64,000 bases of DNA from an uncultured Bacteroidota bacterium (GCA_903903635.1 CAIUZK010000268.1:1-64000); one strand, 5' to 3'. Shown: positions 51,048 through 59,545, counted from the stretch's first letter. Numbers and translations are program-made. Notes: generated by a model from the sequence alone, not told the origin.

Positions 51048-51388
51048 CTTGTTCAAACCAATACCACACTGCTTTTCAGGCTTCCTGCCCTCCGTCTCTT
51101 TTACCTGATTTCGCACGAAATTCCCACTCCGGAAACCAACTTCTGTTTCAAATTGCTGCGTACCCGCATTCTTAACCTTCCATATTACCATCCTTCCGCA
51201 GAACCTAAAAACCGTTAATCAACCCTGAAATTTCAGTTGTTCAACGGTAAAAAATGTCATGGCTTATCTATAATTTTACCTGGGTATCAATGCCTAAGCT
51301 TTAAAAGATTATTAATGGGATGCAGGTAGTATCCTATGCAATTACTTACAATGTTGCTTGAATTTGCATCTGTACCAAACACCACTCA

Positions 51389-51676
51389 ATGAACCAACTT
51401 GAAAAATACCTGGTACTCGTTATTGCGGTCTGGAGAGTTACCCACCTCATCAGCTCCGAAGATGGTCCGTTTGATCTTATATTCAAACTCCGGAAATTCT
51501 GTGGCGATTCCTTCTTTGGCAAACTCATGGACTGTTTCTACTGCCTGAGTATCTGGATCGGACTTATTGCCGCCCTTATTGCTGCTTCCGATTGGAAAAT
51601 GGTGATAATACTCACTCTTTATTATTCGGGCGCGGCCCTGATGCTGGAAAAATTAACCAACAAAAACTTTAATTAG
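51389..51676 (+). CDS. DUF1360-like small membrane protein
   Basis: A 95-residue protein with the pattern of the DUF1360 family: VWRVTHLISSEDGPFDLIFKLRKF near the start, then the Cys pair MDCFYCLSIWIG before a membrane span, and a second span (VIILTLYYSGAALML). Members occur in Gram-positive spore formers and in many phage and bacterial genomes; no function is established. It probably sits in the inner membrane. The next orphan gene starts 7 bases after its stop, so the two form a unit. Confidence 0.75.
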   Translation: MNQLEKYLVLVIAVWRVTHLISSEDGPFDLIFKLRKFCGDSFFGKLMDCFYCLSIWIGLIAALIAASDWKMVIILTLYYSGAALMLEKLTNKNFN

Positions 51677-51683
51677 ATCTTTT

Positions 51684-51902
51684 ATGTGCAACTGTAACCA
51701 GAAACGTACAACCACCAATTTTGGCAATCAGATTTCTAATCAGTCTGTTGCCAAAGTAAAACTCATTACAGAAGATCCTGTTACAATCACAGGGAATATC
51801 ACAGGCCGCCAATATGCTTTCCGCTACGTCAACGAAATAAATCTGGTGGACCCAAGAGATTTGCAGGGCCTCAAAGGGATGCACAACCTGCTGATATTGT
51901 AA
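51684..51902 (+). CDS. Small orphan protein with Cys-rich start
   Basis: A 72-residue protein, MCNCNQKRTTTNFGNQ..., with a Cys-x-Cys at positions 2-4 and a beta-rich body (VAKVKLITEDPVTITGNITGRQYAFRYVNEINLVDPRDLQGL). No family recognised. The close spacing to the DUF1360-like gene suggests cotranscription and perhaps joint function. The predicted fold looks like a small beta-barrel, as in some phage head or tail accessory proteins, but there are no other phage genes here, so that is only a thought. Confidence 0.65.
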   Translation: MCNCNQKRTTTNFGNQISNQSVAKVKLITEDPVTITGNITGRQYAFRYVNEINLVDPRDLQGLKGMHNLLIL

Positions 51903-52019
51903 TTCTCTTTTGTTTACCTGAGCACAAAACATAACAATTTTTCACTCCTCAGAATACCATACAGGAAAAGGATTGCCTTGCAATGGCAACCCTTTCTATT
52001 ATTTATTTGTGTCTAATAT

Positions 52020-52871
52020 TTATGGGCAGTTCAAAGTCCAGGTCCATGCGGTTCCGCCACCCAGGCATCCACTTACCACTACTGTTATGTTTTTAGATTT
52101 GTTTGCATCATACGTAAAGTTCAAAGTACTTGCCTGGCCTACAAATCCTGGCAATGGGGTACTGCAATCGCATTGCGGAGGTATGGTAGAGTTCGGATTT
52201 GTTCCTGTACCGGTCAGCCATGTTCCGTTCTGATATACATCTATCCTGTCTGGTACACTGTAAGTATCATAAGTAAGCGTCATTGCTCCCGATGCCTTGC
52301 CGGTCATGTCTATGGTAGTAAAGGTCAATCCTTCCGATCCGTTTACTGTTGCGGTGGCACAGGTTACAGGTGCGGTGAGCACAACATCTGTTGTCAGCAC
52401 ATTCGAGATGTTTCCTGAATTATCTATTATGATATACACCAGCTGGAAATTACCGTATTTCACCTTAGCCGGAATGGTTATGGGCAGTACTATTGTTCCG
52501 GTAGTAGTAGACGAACTGAAACCGGTAACTTCAAGATAACCTGTTGCGCCATACACCTGTACCACTATCTTAGTTATTCCGTTTGGCGATGAATAGTTAA
52601 ATGGAAGCAGCAACTGATAATTTGGCGAAATAGAAGCCGATGACTGGTTAGCCGATATCACAGGCGCATTCGTAAGACTGGTTGTTGGGAAAGTCCCTGT
52701 CTTTGCGGTGCTACCCGGAATAATCAGCACAGCCTGCAATTTAGTGGCATCCGTTGGCGCTATCGAATCCACTGTAGGGGTTGCATTATTACTCTTCTTA
52801 CATCCTATTTGCAACGAAAATAGAAACACTGCTAATGTCAATACCGATGTTAATGCTACGATCTTTTTCAT
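52020..52871 (-). CDS. Hypothetical lipoprotein with beta-sandwich repeats
   Basis: A 283-residue lipoprotein: signal MKKIVALTSVLTLAVFLFSLQIGC with the lipid-anchored Cys at 24 followed by KKSNNATP, the usual flexible linker. The mature part is Thr/Ser/Val-rich with two beta-sandwich-like halves (ISPNYQLLLPFNYSSPNGITKIVVQVYG; TVNGSEGLTFTTIDMTGKASGAMTLTYDTYSVPDRIDVYQNG), the second resembling modules that bind surface or matrix components (PDRIDVYQNG). It ends in NCP with Cys residues that could form a disulfide with the CDCSTPLPG segment. No enzyme motif. Convergent with the two small genes. Confidence 0.75.
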   Translation of the reverse strand: MKKIVALTSVLTLAVFLFSLQIGCKKSNNATPTVDSIAPTDATKLQAVLIIPGSTAKTGTFPTTSLTNAPVISANQSSASISPNYQLLLPFNYSSPNGITKIVVQVYGATGYLEVTGFSSSTTTGTIVLPITIPAKVKYGNFQLVYIIIDNSGNISNVLTTDVVLTAPVTCATATVNGSEGLTFTTIDMTGKASGAMTLTYDTYSVPDRIDVYQNGTWLTGTGTNPNSTIPPQCDCSTPLPGFVGQASTLNFTYDANKSKNITVVVSGCLGGGTAWTWTLNCP

Positions 52872-53169
52872 TTTGGTTGTTTTTAGTTGTTAACACTTAC
52901 TTTTCTCACACTGCTTTTCCTTATTATGTGTTTTCCCCGATAGTTTCTGTTATCCCCATGGCGATTACTGAACTTATACCTCAGAACTGAATCCGATGTA
53001 AAATTAATCCGCCACTTTAGGGCCTAAAATGACCGTGATTGAAAAATCAGTGATTTACATCAGTACAGAATATTGACCCGCTAACCATCGTCATTCCGGC
53101 CATATTGTAACCCTCTCCTCCAATCTCCAATCTCCACTGTATACTGGAATTTGGAATTGGTATTTCAGA

Positions 53170-53197
53170 CTATCTACTATCTACTATCTACTATCTA
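53170..53197. repeat. Heptanucleotide tandem repeat (CTATCTA)4
   Basis: Four exact, uninterrupted copies of CTATCTA, 28 bases. It lies about 160 bases upstream of the thioredoxin-fold/ABC operon and could vary in copy number by slippage, but is outside the core promoter. Confidence 0.85.
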
Positions 53198-53311
53198 AAT
53201 TGTCAGGCATTATCCAGCCCTGCACAGATTAGTGAACTGTATTTCGAAAATACCTCATGTATCAGAATTATAATGCTGACTCTAATCATTCAATATGGTC
53301 CACTTATTTTA

Positions 53312-53319
53312 TAGATTTG
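53312..53319 (+). promoter_or_regulatory. -7 box of the thioredoxin-fold/ABC operon
   Basis: TAGATTTG matches TAnnTTTG, 36 bases before the ATG at 53356. Confidence 0.5.
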
Positions 53320-53355
53320 TACATCAGGGTTTATAAAAAAGTATAATTAAGGCTT

Positions 53356-54096
53356 ATGAGATATTTTCTGTCTGTTTTTTTTACCGCCACATTTTTTTGG
53401 GCTTCGCAAATTTGTACTGCACAAGTATCTGTTGAAATTGCCAATCAGAATAAAAAGGGCAATGCCGTATTCCTTGTGGTAACCAATGGTGGTATCGACC
53501 TTCCCGCCACCAGGGAAATTGCGCTAAAGGCCAATAAATTATATCCCAAATCTTCTGTTATTACTTTAGACAAATCTGATAAAGCCAACGCTGAACTGGT
53601 GAAAAAATATGGCTTATCTGGTTCAGCTACTCCTATGATTATGGTTATCGCTTCTAATGGAGTGGTTACTGATGGATATCCTAAAAATGAAGCAACACCG
53701 CAAAAACTGGTTGAGGGAATTCCCACAAAAAGGCAATCAGAAGCGCTGCTTGGTTTCGATCAGAAAAAACCGGTCTTTGTAGTGATGTATAAAAAGAACT
53801 TCACAGACAGAGCAACCGTAACTGATGCTTGTAAAAAAGCAGCTCTAGCCCTCAACGGGAAAGCCGTTGTAGTTGAAGTTGATTTGGATGATAAAGCCGA
53901 GGCTGAGTTCATTAAATTACTCAACCCTGATTTGCCGGTAACAAAAACGATCGTTCATGTATTTAACAGCAAAGGGCAGTTTACTTCCGATTTCTCTGCG
54001 CCTATAAAAACAGATGCGCTGGTAGCTGCGGCAAAAAAAACTCAAACTGCATGCTGTCCTCCCGGTAGCGGAAAAAGCTGCCCTCCAAAGAAATAA
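53356..54096 (+). CDS. Secreted tandem thioredoxin-fold protein with a Cys/Pro C-terminal tail
   Basis: A 246-residue exported protein with signal peptide MRYFLSVFFTATFFWASQICTAQ. Two thioredoxin-like halves are seen (about 25-120 and 128-230), each with the strand pattern of the fold (NAVFLVVTNGG...; KPVFVVMYKKNFTDR...) and a GSATPMIMVI-like cis-Pro region in the first, but neither has a CxxC active site. The tail ends TQTACCPPGSGKSCPPKK, with three Cys in a Pro-rich peptide, which could bind metal or form mixed disulfides. It is the first gene of a unit with an FtsX-type permease (29-base gap) and ATPase. I infer a periplasmic partner for that transporter; the function is not known. Confidence 0.7.
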   Translation: MRYFLSVFFTATFFWASQICTAQVSVEIANQNKKGNAVFLVVTNGGIDLPATREIALKANKLYPKSSVITLDKSDKANAELVKKYGLSGSATPMIMVIASNGVVTDGYPKNEATPQKLVEGIPTKRQSEALLGFDQKKPVFVVMYKKNFTDRATVTDACKKAALALNGKAVVVEVDLDDKAEAEFIKLLNPDLPVTKTIVHVFNSKGQFTSDFSAPIKTDALVAAAKKTQTACCPPGSGKSCPPKK

Positions 54097-54125
54097 GCAT
54101 TGATCATTCGCACAACACACAATAT

Positions 54126-55343
54126 ATGAACGTCAGAAAACTAGTCTGGCTTGAGTTCAAGTACCACAAGTCGCAGTTAATTTCAGGATTGCTGGCAATC
54201 ACCCTGGGAGTAGCTGTTATTGTGGGCATAAGGTCCATATCTGTAGTATCCGAAAAAGCAGTTGCAATAAATCTCGATAACCTCGGAGCTAATATATTGG
54301 TATTACCCCAGGGCTCAAACGTGGATAACTACTACACTGCCGACATAGATGCCCCAACTTTCCCCGAAGAGTATGTAGAGTTGATAGCAACGTCCTCACT
54401 TGCCGGTGTCGACAATATGTCTCCCAAACTTACCCGCCGAATCAGTATCAATGGTCAGAAGATAGTACTAACCGGGATACTACCTAAAAGTGAACTGGCC
54501 TCAAAACCGATATGGCAAAATTCAGGCTTGTTTGGTAAAACACTGAAAGCGTCGTGCGGGCCAAATCCTTCCAATGAATCCCTTGGCTACAAGGATGAAA
54601 AACTGCAGCGCAAATCCATTGATTCTCTTGCACCCGATGAATGCCTGGTGGGCTACTCGGCGGCCAGAAGATTAAACCTAAAAGAAAACGCCGCTATTGT
54701 TATCGAAGGCAAAACATTCAGGATTGCCAAAGTGATTACTGAAACAGGAACTATTGATGATGACCGCATTTTCGCTCATCTGCACATAGTCCAGAATTTG
54801 CTGGGGATTAAAGAACAGATCAGCGCCATAGAAATAATGGGCTGTTGCAATGCAATAACCGAAGGACTTCTTGGCAAACTCAGGAACATTTTACCCGATA
54901 CTAAAATCACCACAATTGGCCAGATAGTTTCTACCCAGGTGCAAACCAATAAAATGATGAACAAGGTGTCTTTTGTATTCCTGCTCATTATCCTTTTCGT
55001 AGGCGGCATTTCTATTGGCAACTTTATGTGGGCAAATGTAAATGAGCGGAGAAAAGAGATCGGGATGTTTCGGATGATAGGTTTTTCAAAAGGCATTATA
55101 TACCGCATGCTGCTGGCCAAAGCCTTTATTCTAGGGGTTATCGGCGGCATTATTGGGTATATTATAGGTACAGGAGCGGCAATGTGGCTGGGCCCTGAAT
55201 TCGCCAATTTGTCGGTTCGTCCATTGCCCGGATTAATACTGGTGTCCTTATTAATTTCGGTTGCCGTATCACTTATCGGGGCAGTAATACCCGCATGGGT
55301 GGCTGGTAAAATCGATCCGTTTATTAACATGCAGGAGGGCTGA
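54126..55343 (+). CDS. FtsX/MacB-type ABC transporter permease with periplasmic Cys residues
   Basis: A 405-residue permease of the MacB/LolE/FtsX type: one N-terminal span (about 16-38), a large periplasmic domain (about 40-275), and three C-terminal spans (about 278-303, 327-350 and 367-393) ending AWVAGKIDPFINMQEG. FRMIGFSKGIIYRMLLAKAF is the coupling helix region. Type VII exporters of this kind move lipoproteins, peptides or signals without passing substrates through the membrane core. The periplasmic domain carries four Cys: KASCGPN, PDECLVG and a vicinal pair MGCCNAI (240-241), which is unusual for the family. It lies between the Cys-tailed protein and its ATPase (2-base gap). Confidence 0.88.
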   Translation: MNVRKLVWLEFKYHKSQLISGLLAITLGVAVIVGIRSISVVSEKAVAINLDNLGANILVLPQGSNVDNYYTADIDAPTFPEEYVELIATSSLAGVDNMSPKLTRRISINGQKIVLTGILPKSELASKPIWQNSGLFGKTLKASCGPNPSNESLGYKDEKLQRKSIDSLAPDECLVGYSAARRLNLKENAAIVIEGKTFRIAKVITETGTIDDDRIFAHLHIVQNLLGIKEQISAIEIMGCCNAITEGLLGKLRNILPDTKITTIGQIVSTQVQTNKMMNKVSFVFLLIILFVGGISIGNFMWANVNERRKEIGMFRMIGFSKGIIYRMLLAKAFILGVIGGIIGYIIGTGAAMWLGPEFANLSVRPLPGLILVSLLISVAVSLIGAVIPAWVAGKIDPFINMQEG

Positions 55344-55345
55344 TT

Positions 55346-56011
55346 ATGAATTTAACAATTACAAACCTTTGCAAGCAATACCATCATGCCGATGGTCCCG
55401 TTGATGCACTGAAAAATGTAAACTTCTCGGTTAACAAGGGAGACTTCGTTACTATTACAGGATCTTCAGGATCGGGTAAAACCACCTTGCTGTTATGCCT
55501 GGCGGGCCTCATTAAATCAACCTCCGGAACCATACTCTTTAATGACTTCAGAATCGATTCAGCATCCGACAAACAGTTGTCCGGCTTCAGGATGAACAAT
55601 GTGGGGTTTGTAATGCAAAGTTTCGCCCTGATACCCTACCTGACAGCCATCGAAAACGTGATGTTGCCTTTAGCTGTTTCCAATATCGACAAAGCACAGA
55701 AATACAACCGCGCCCTGGAACTACTAAAACTGGTAGGTCTTGAAAACCGGAAGAACCATTTACCCAAAGAACTTTCCGCCGGACAGCAGCAGCGGGTTGC
55801 CATTGCCCGCGCCCTGATAAACAAACCCACTCTTATTTTAGCCGATGAACCTACCGGCAATCTTGACCCGGCCCTATCCATCGAAATACTCGACCTGCTA
55901 AAGAGTATAAATCAGTCGCAAGCCATCACCATACTTATGGTTACCCATAGCCCCCTGGCCTCACAATATGGCAACCATAAAATCCATCTCACAGATGGTT
56001 GCCTAAGCTAG
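55346..56011 (+). CDS. LolD/MacB-type ABC transporter ATPase
   Basis: A 221-residue nucleotide-binding subunit. Walker [10 protein letters not shown] (39-47), Q-loop [18 protein letters not shown], signature LSAGQQQR (143-150), Walker B LILADEPT (163-170) and the switch His in MVTHSP (about 200). Length and the DEPTGNLD sequence are typical of the LolD/FtsE/MacB ATPases that pair with FtsX-type permeases. It starts 2 bases after the permease stop, so the two are translationally linked. It supplies ATP-driven force from the cytosol. Confidence 0.95.
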   Translation: MNLTITNLCKQYHHADGPVDALKNVNFSVNKGDFVTITGSSGSGKTTLLLCLAGLIKSTSGTILFNDFRIDSASDKQLSGFRMNNVGFVMQSFALIPYLTAIENVMLPLAVSNIDKAQKYNRALELLKLVGLENRKNHLPKELSAGQQQRVAIARALINKPTLILADEPTGNLDPALSIEILDLLKSINQSQAITILMVTHSPLASQYGNHKIHLTDGCLS

Positions 56012-56146
56012 GTTTTTGCATGATTGTTGTCATTTGCAGTAAAAAATTGCAGGGGACTGCAAAAATTGTCTGAATCAGAATCTTCAGAATTATTGAATTT
56101 TCAGAATTGGATGGTTTTTGCATGGTTGTAGTCTTTTGCAGTAAAA

Positions 56147-56198
56147 ATTGCAGGAGTTTATATTGATAATCAATTGTTTAGTAGTTGAAAATTGCAGG
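56147..56198. repeat. 52-bp repeat with TTGATAATCAA core, copy 1
   Basis: attgcaggagtttatattga followed by taatcaattgtttagtagtt and gaaaattgcagg. Matches 56321-56372 with a single mismatch. The core TATTGATAATCAAnnGTTTAG is shared with the 99-bp elements. Confidence 0.75.
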
Positions 56199-56320
56199 GG
56201 ACTGCAAAATTGTCTGAATCGCAGATTAAATGCTCCTTCGCTGAAAAAGCTATGGCGCACGAAGAGGGATTATAGGATTTCGCTGATTGTGTTGCATTTC
56301 CAGAATGGTTTTTCAGAATA

Positions 56321-56372
56321 ATTGCAGGAGTTTGTATTGATAATCAATTGTTTAGTAGTTGAAAATTGCAGG
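56321..56372. repeat. 52-bp repeat with TTGATAATCAA core, copy 2
   Basis: Second copy, 174 bases to the right of the first and in the same direction. Flanks differ after gaaaattgcagg. Confidence 0.75.
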
Positions 56373-56501
56373 TTTCTGTAATTTTTTTGCTGTTTTTTGC
56401 AGAAATTAGAATCACTAAACAATTAACCACAAGGGCAACTAAGAAGTGAACAAAGGTCACAATGGACCTGCTATGATTTTTTTGCTTGTTCTTTTAATAG
56501 A

Positions 56502-56600
56502 ATTGCACACTGCGCAAAAAATATTTTGTTGCGCATTTTTTTATTGATAATCAAGCGTTTAGCTTGAGATAATTGCGCATTTTGGTTGTAAGTGTGCAAT
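56502..56600. repeat. 99-bp MITE-like element with 10-bp terminal inverted repeats, copy 2
   Basis: ATTGCACACT...AGTGTGCAAT, same length and orientation as the copy at 5868-5966, with the same interior TTGCGCA pair and TTATTGATAATCAAGCGTTTAG. It lies about 310 bases from the 3' end of the RhuM gene. Confidence 0.8.
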
Positions 56601-56909
56601 TTTGTGTGCAATGCTCAGGATTTGAATTAGGTTGCTTCATGATGGGATTATTTAGTATTTATTGATGAGATTTGGGGCAAAGATAGGGTAAATAGTTCTA
56701 AATTCCAAATAAAATGGATTGTTTATTTTAATGCCAATTTACCGGGAAACAGGTGGGATTGGATTTTGGACTCTGGAATTTAATATTGGGGATTCCGAAA
56801 TCAGCACCTCATCACTTCCGCGCACTATATTATCCCCTACATAATGAGTAATCCCTCTCCTTACCAAGAAGAGCTATAAATGCCCGTGCTAATTGTGATT
56901 CAGTGAATT

Positions 56910-57938
56910 TCATTTTTTCAACTTCTTTATATCAAGTTCTATATCCTTTAAACTTTGTTCTTTCTCTGCTTTTTTTTGTTCTGTTTTAAATTTCGCAAAC
57001 TCCTCACCCGATTTTTGAACTGCCATTTCATGGCTTATTTTCCCGGCATGAGTTAGCAATTCCCTGCCATTCAGTTGCAATATACTATCCAGCCTGCTTA
57101 TCCAATCCTTCATATACATGGGCGTGCGCTGCTGTGCCATTGTTTCGGCAAAAGCCAGGTACTGTTCCACCAACAGGCCCAATAGTTTTATCTCTTTTTC
57201 GTTCAGATAATTTTTGGCTACCGCCAGGTCGTTTTTAGTTATCTTCTCCGGTATTTTCTTATCATATGACTGCATTCCGAGCAAGGGCAGCGAGGCATCA
57301 ACCCGCCTGTATACCAGTTCTGCCGCAGTTTGTGTGCTTATTGCCCATAGCAATTTGTTCTGCACTATTTTAAAAAACTCTATTGTTTGTTCATCTTTCG
57401 GGTTATAATCAATACTGGTTGTATAAATGTCTTTAATCTTTTGGTAGAAGAAACGTTCCGAGAGCCGGATTTCCCGTATACGCCCCTGCAGTTCCTCAAA
57501 ATAATTCATCGAACTGCCCGACTTGAATCGTTCATCATTCAGTGCAAAGCCCTTAATAATATACTCCTTCAGCCGCTGCGTAGCCCATATCCGAAACTGC
57601 GTTCCCTGTGGCGATTTTACCCGGTAGCCTACCGAGATGATCACATCCAGGCTATAATAGTTTGTTTCATATCCCTTACCGTCACTGGCAGTTGTTCGGA
57701 AATTCCGAACAACTGAATTTTCGTCCAATTCCCCTTCTTCAAAAACATTCTTTATATGCTCGCTTATAGTCGCTTTCGACTTCTGGAAAAGCTCACACAG
57801 TTGCGCCTGGGTCAGCCACACAGTTTCATCTTCCAGCCTTACATCTATTTTGATGTTGCCATCCCGGTTTTGATAAATCAGTATTTCCCCTGTATCCATA
57901 CTAATTAAATAATCTTTATTTTTTTCAAAGATACCCAT
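56910..57938 (-). CDS. RhuM family protein
   Basis: A 342-residue protein of the virulence RhuM-like family: EILIYQNRDGNIKIDVRLEDETVWLTQAQLCELFQKSKATISEHIKNVFEEGEL (about 17-70), the ENSVVRNFRTTASDGKGYETNYYSLDVIISVGYRVKSPQGTQFRIWATQRLKEYIIKGFALN block (about 73-140) and a helical C-terminal half. The first block looks like a helix-turn-helix. Named from a Salmonella pathogenicity island gene; the molecular function is unknown, and homologues travel with mobile and defence islands. Here it stands alone beside repeat-rich DNA, which supports acquisition. A Lys/Glu-rich coiled coil ends the protein. Confidence 0.88.
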   Translation of the reverse strand: MGIFEKNKDYLISMDTGEILIYQNRDGNIKIDVRLEDETVWLTQAQLCELFQKSKATISEHIKNVFEEGELDENSVVRNFRTTASDGKGYETNYYSLDVIISVGYRVKSPQGTQFRIWATQRLKEYIIKGFALNDERFKSGSSMNYFEELQGRIREIRLSERFFYQKIKDIYTTSIDYNPKDEQTIEFFKIVQNKLLWAISTQTAAELVYRRVDASLPLLGMQSYDKKIPEKITKNDLAVAKNYLNEKEIKLLGLLVEQYLAFAETMAQQRTPMYMKDWISRLDSILQLNGRELLTHAGKISHEMAVQKSGEEFAKFKTEQKKAEKEQSLKDIELDIKKLKK

Positions 57939-58269
57939 GCACCCCCTATAATTTTAACATCCCCCCAAATAAAATCTCCAAAATATTTCAGACATAAATT
58001 TCAGGCACGAATACATTATTCAACACAGTCCGGGGAGGGTGGTATTATTCTTCAACCTGGGGCTTCACACCAGGTTATACATATTTAAGTCCTCTGGACT
58101 ATGCCTGCTTTTATTGCCTTAACGGTATAACACACGGAATTCAGAAACTGCATTTTGGATTTTATAATGCATTTTGGATTTTCTCAATTGGAAATTGGAA
58201 ATTCCCACATTGGAAATTAATAATGACCAATATCAGTAAACATTAAAACCTCGCTCGCACTCTTTTGTG
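57939..58269. other. Intergenic region with a degenerate hairpin repeat
   Basis: About 330 bases without a gene. It holds the hairpin pair listed at 58054-58099 and a short ggaaattggaaatt repeat at about 58188-58218, similar in wording to those at 10737-10781. Confidence 0.6.
58054..58099. repeat. Degenerate double-hairpin repeat (CCTGGGGCTTCACACCAGG type)
   Basis: AACCTGG-ggcttcaca-CCAGGTT followed, after atacatatttaa, by GTCC-tct-GGAC. The pattern recalls widespread intergenic repeats of the form cctggggcttcgccccagg...cccctccgggg. The match is imperfect, so the family assignment is from memory of pattern only. Confidence 0.5.
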
Positions 58270-58277
58270 TAACTTTG
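58270..58277 (+). promoter_or_regulatory. -7 box of the thiolase gene
   Basis: TAACTTTG matches TAnnTTTG; the ATG lies 20 bases further. No clear -33 element. Confidence 0.6.
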
Positions 58278-58297
58278 CACCGTTCTAAAAAAAAATT

Positions 58298-59476
58298 ATG
58301 AAAGAAGTATATATTGTTTCAGCAGTACGCACACCAATCGGAATCTGGGGTGGTTCATTGAAAGATTTTTCGGCCACAAAGCTTGGTTCAATAGCCATTA
58401 AGGGCGCAATAGAGCGGGCAGGCATCAACCCCGCCGAGATAAATGAAGTATATATGGGCTGTGTTATCCAGGCCAATCTGGGTCAGGCTCCGGCCCGCCA
58501 GGCTGCACGCTTTGCCGGTGTACCCGATAATGTGCCATGCACCACGATCAATAAAGTTTGTGCCAGTGGTATGAAGTCCATCATGCTGGGCGCACAGGCG
58601 ATTATGCTGGGTGATGCCGATGTAGTGGTTGCAGGGGGTATGGAAAGTATGAGCAATGTGCCTTTCTACAACGAAAATCTGCGCTGGGGTAATAAATATG
58701 GTAATGTTACGCTCATAGATGGTTTGGCAAAAGACGGCCTTATAGATGTGTATCATAACTACGCCATGGGCAATGCCGCCGACCTTTGCGCCAAAGAATA
58801 CAACATATCGCGCGAGGCCCAGGACGAATTTGCGGTTACCAGCTACAAACGCAGCCAGGCCGCATGGGATGCCGGTAAATTTGATAACGAAATCGTTCCG
58901 GTAGAAGTACCTCAGAAGAAAGGCGATCCGATCAAAATATCGAAAGACGAAGAGCCATGGAATGTTAAGTTCGACAAAATACCCGGCCTGCGTCCCGCTT
59001 TCACCAAGGACGGTACAGTAACTGCAGCCAACGCCAGTACTATGAACGACGGCGCTGCTGCGCTGGTACTGATGAGCAAGGAAAAAGCAGAAGCCCTGGG
59101 TATTAAGCCAATAGCTAAAATATCGGGTTTTGCCGATGCCGAGCAGGCTCCCGAATGGTTTACTACTACTCCATCGGTTGCCGTGCCTAAGGCAGTTGCC
59201 AAAGCAGGTCTGAAACTGGAAGATATTTCTTACTTCGAATTCAATGAGGCATTCAGCGTTGTGGGTATTGTAAACACACGGAAACTGAACCTTAAACCAG
59301 AGCAGGTAAATGTGAACGGCGGCGCAGTTGCTATTGGTCATCCATTGGGTTGCAGCGGGGCCCGCATTGTGGCTACCCTCATCAACGTACTGAACCAGAA
59401 CAACGGCAAGTACGGAGCCGCAGCAATATGCAATGGCGGCGGCGGCGCAAGCGCAATCGTAATAGAAAGAATGTAG
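58298..59476 (+). CDS. Acetyl-CoA C-acetyltransferase (thiolase)
   Basis: A 392-residue thiolase that joins or splits acetyl-CoA and acetoacetyl-CoA or longer beta-ketoacyl-CoA in the cytosol. Nucleophile Cys about 88 in NKVCASGMKSIMLG, NEAF block (FEFNEAFSVVG), VNGGAVAIGHPLGCSGARI with the catalytic His, and C-terminal CNGGGGASAIVIERM with the second Cys. All catalytic residues are present and the length is exactly that of bacterial thiolases. Stands alone; it could serve beta-oxidation or ketone metabolism, which the sequence does not decide. Confidence 0.96.
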   Translation: MKEVYIVSAVRTPIGIWGGSLKDFSATKLGSIAIKGAIERAGINPAEINEVYMGCVIQANLGQAPARQAARFAGVPDNVPCTTINKVCASGMKSIMLGAQAIMLGDADVVVAGGMESMSNVPFYNENLRWGNKYGNVTLIDGLAKDGLIDVYHNYAMGNAADLCAKEYNISREAQDEFAVTSYKRSQAAWDAGKFDNEIVPVEVPQKKGDPIKISKDEEPWNVKFDKIPGLRPAFTKDGTVTAANASTMNDGAAALVLMSKEKAEALGIKPIAKISGFADAEQAPEWFTTTPSVAVPKAVAKAGLKLEDISYFEFNEAFSVVGIVNTRKLNLKPEQVNVNGGAVAIGHPLGCSGARIVATLINVLNQNNGKYGAAAICNGGGGASAIVIERM

Positions 59477-59505
59477 ATCTCCTGCATTTAAAAAAGAGAT
59501 TACTC

Positions 59506-59513
59506 TATATTTG
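59506..59513 (+). promoter_or_regulatory. -7 box of the GT87-like gene pair
   Basis: TATATTTG matches TAnnTTTG and lies 53 bases before the TTG start at 59567. Confidence 0.5.
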
Positions 59514-59545
59514 TAACCGGTTCGGCATGGCGCTGCACCGGTTAC
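59513..59545 (+). terminator. Hairpin between thiolase and the GT87-like pair
   Basis: Perfect 8-bp GTAACCGG/CCGGTTAC stem with a 17-base loop, only 36 bases after the thiolase stop. No T-run follows. It overlaps the likely 5' leader of the next gene, so it may act as terminator, attenuator or mRNA-stabilising leader. Confidence 0.4.

Larger units (their letters stand above)
50861..51388. other. Divergent intergenic region upstream of mraZ; candidate regulatory hub or origin
   Basis: About 530 bases between mraZ (leftward) and a DUF1360-like gene (rightward), with no credible ORF. It contains a MraZ-like direct-repeat array, three perfect DnaA boxes and an AT-rich stretch (gtttatatatctgataaaac, 50944-50963) next to the first box. 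The rest, 51060-51388, shows no repeat. Confidence 0.7.
52872..53355. other. Intergenic region with a 7-bp tandem repeat and a promoter
   Basis: About 480 bases without a gene. Contains a CTATCTA x4 tandem repeat at 53170-53197, imperfect ccaatctcc repeats just before it, and a TAnnTTTG box at 53312. Confidence 0.6.
56012..56909. other. Repeat-rich intergenic region between ABC operon and RhuM gene
   Basis: About 900 bases with no credible gene. Holds a tandem pair of 52-bp repeats, smaller gcagggga-ctgc hairpins, a decayed block-A repeat (about 56420-56462), and the second 99-bp inverted-repeat element. The last 300 bases are AT-rich unique sequence. Confidence 0.65.

Noticed and set aside
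56012-56400. Possible CRISPR array from the repeated gcag and TTGATAATCAA words
   Set aside because: Only two long copies, unequal spacing of 120 bases, no regular spacer length and no cas genes.
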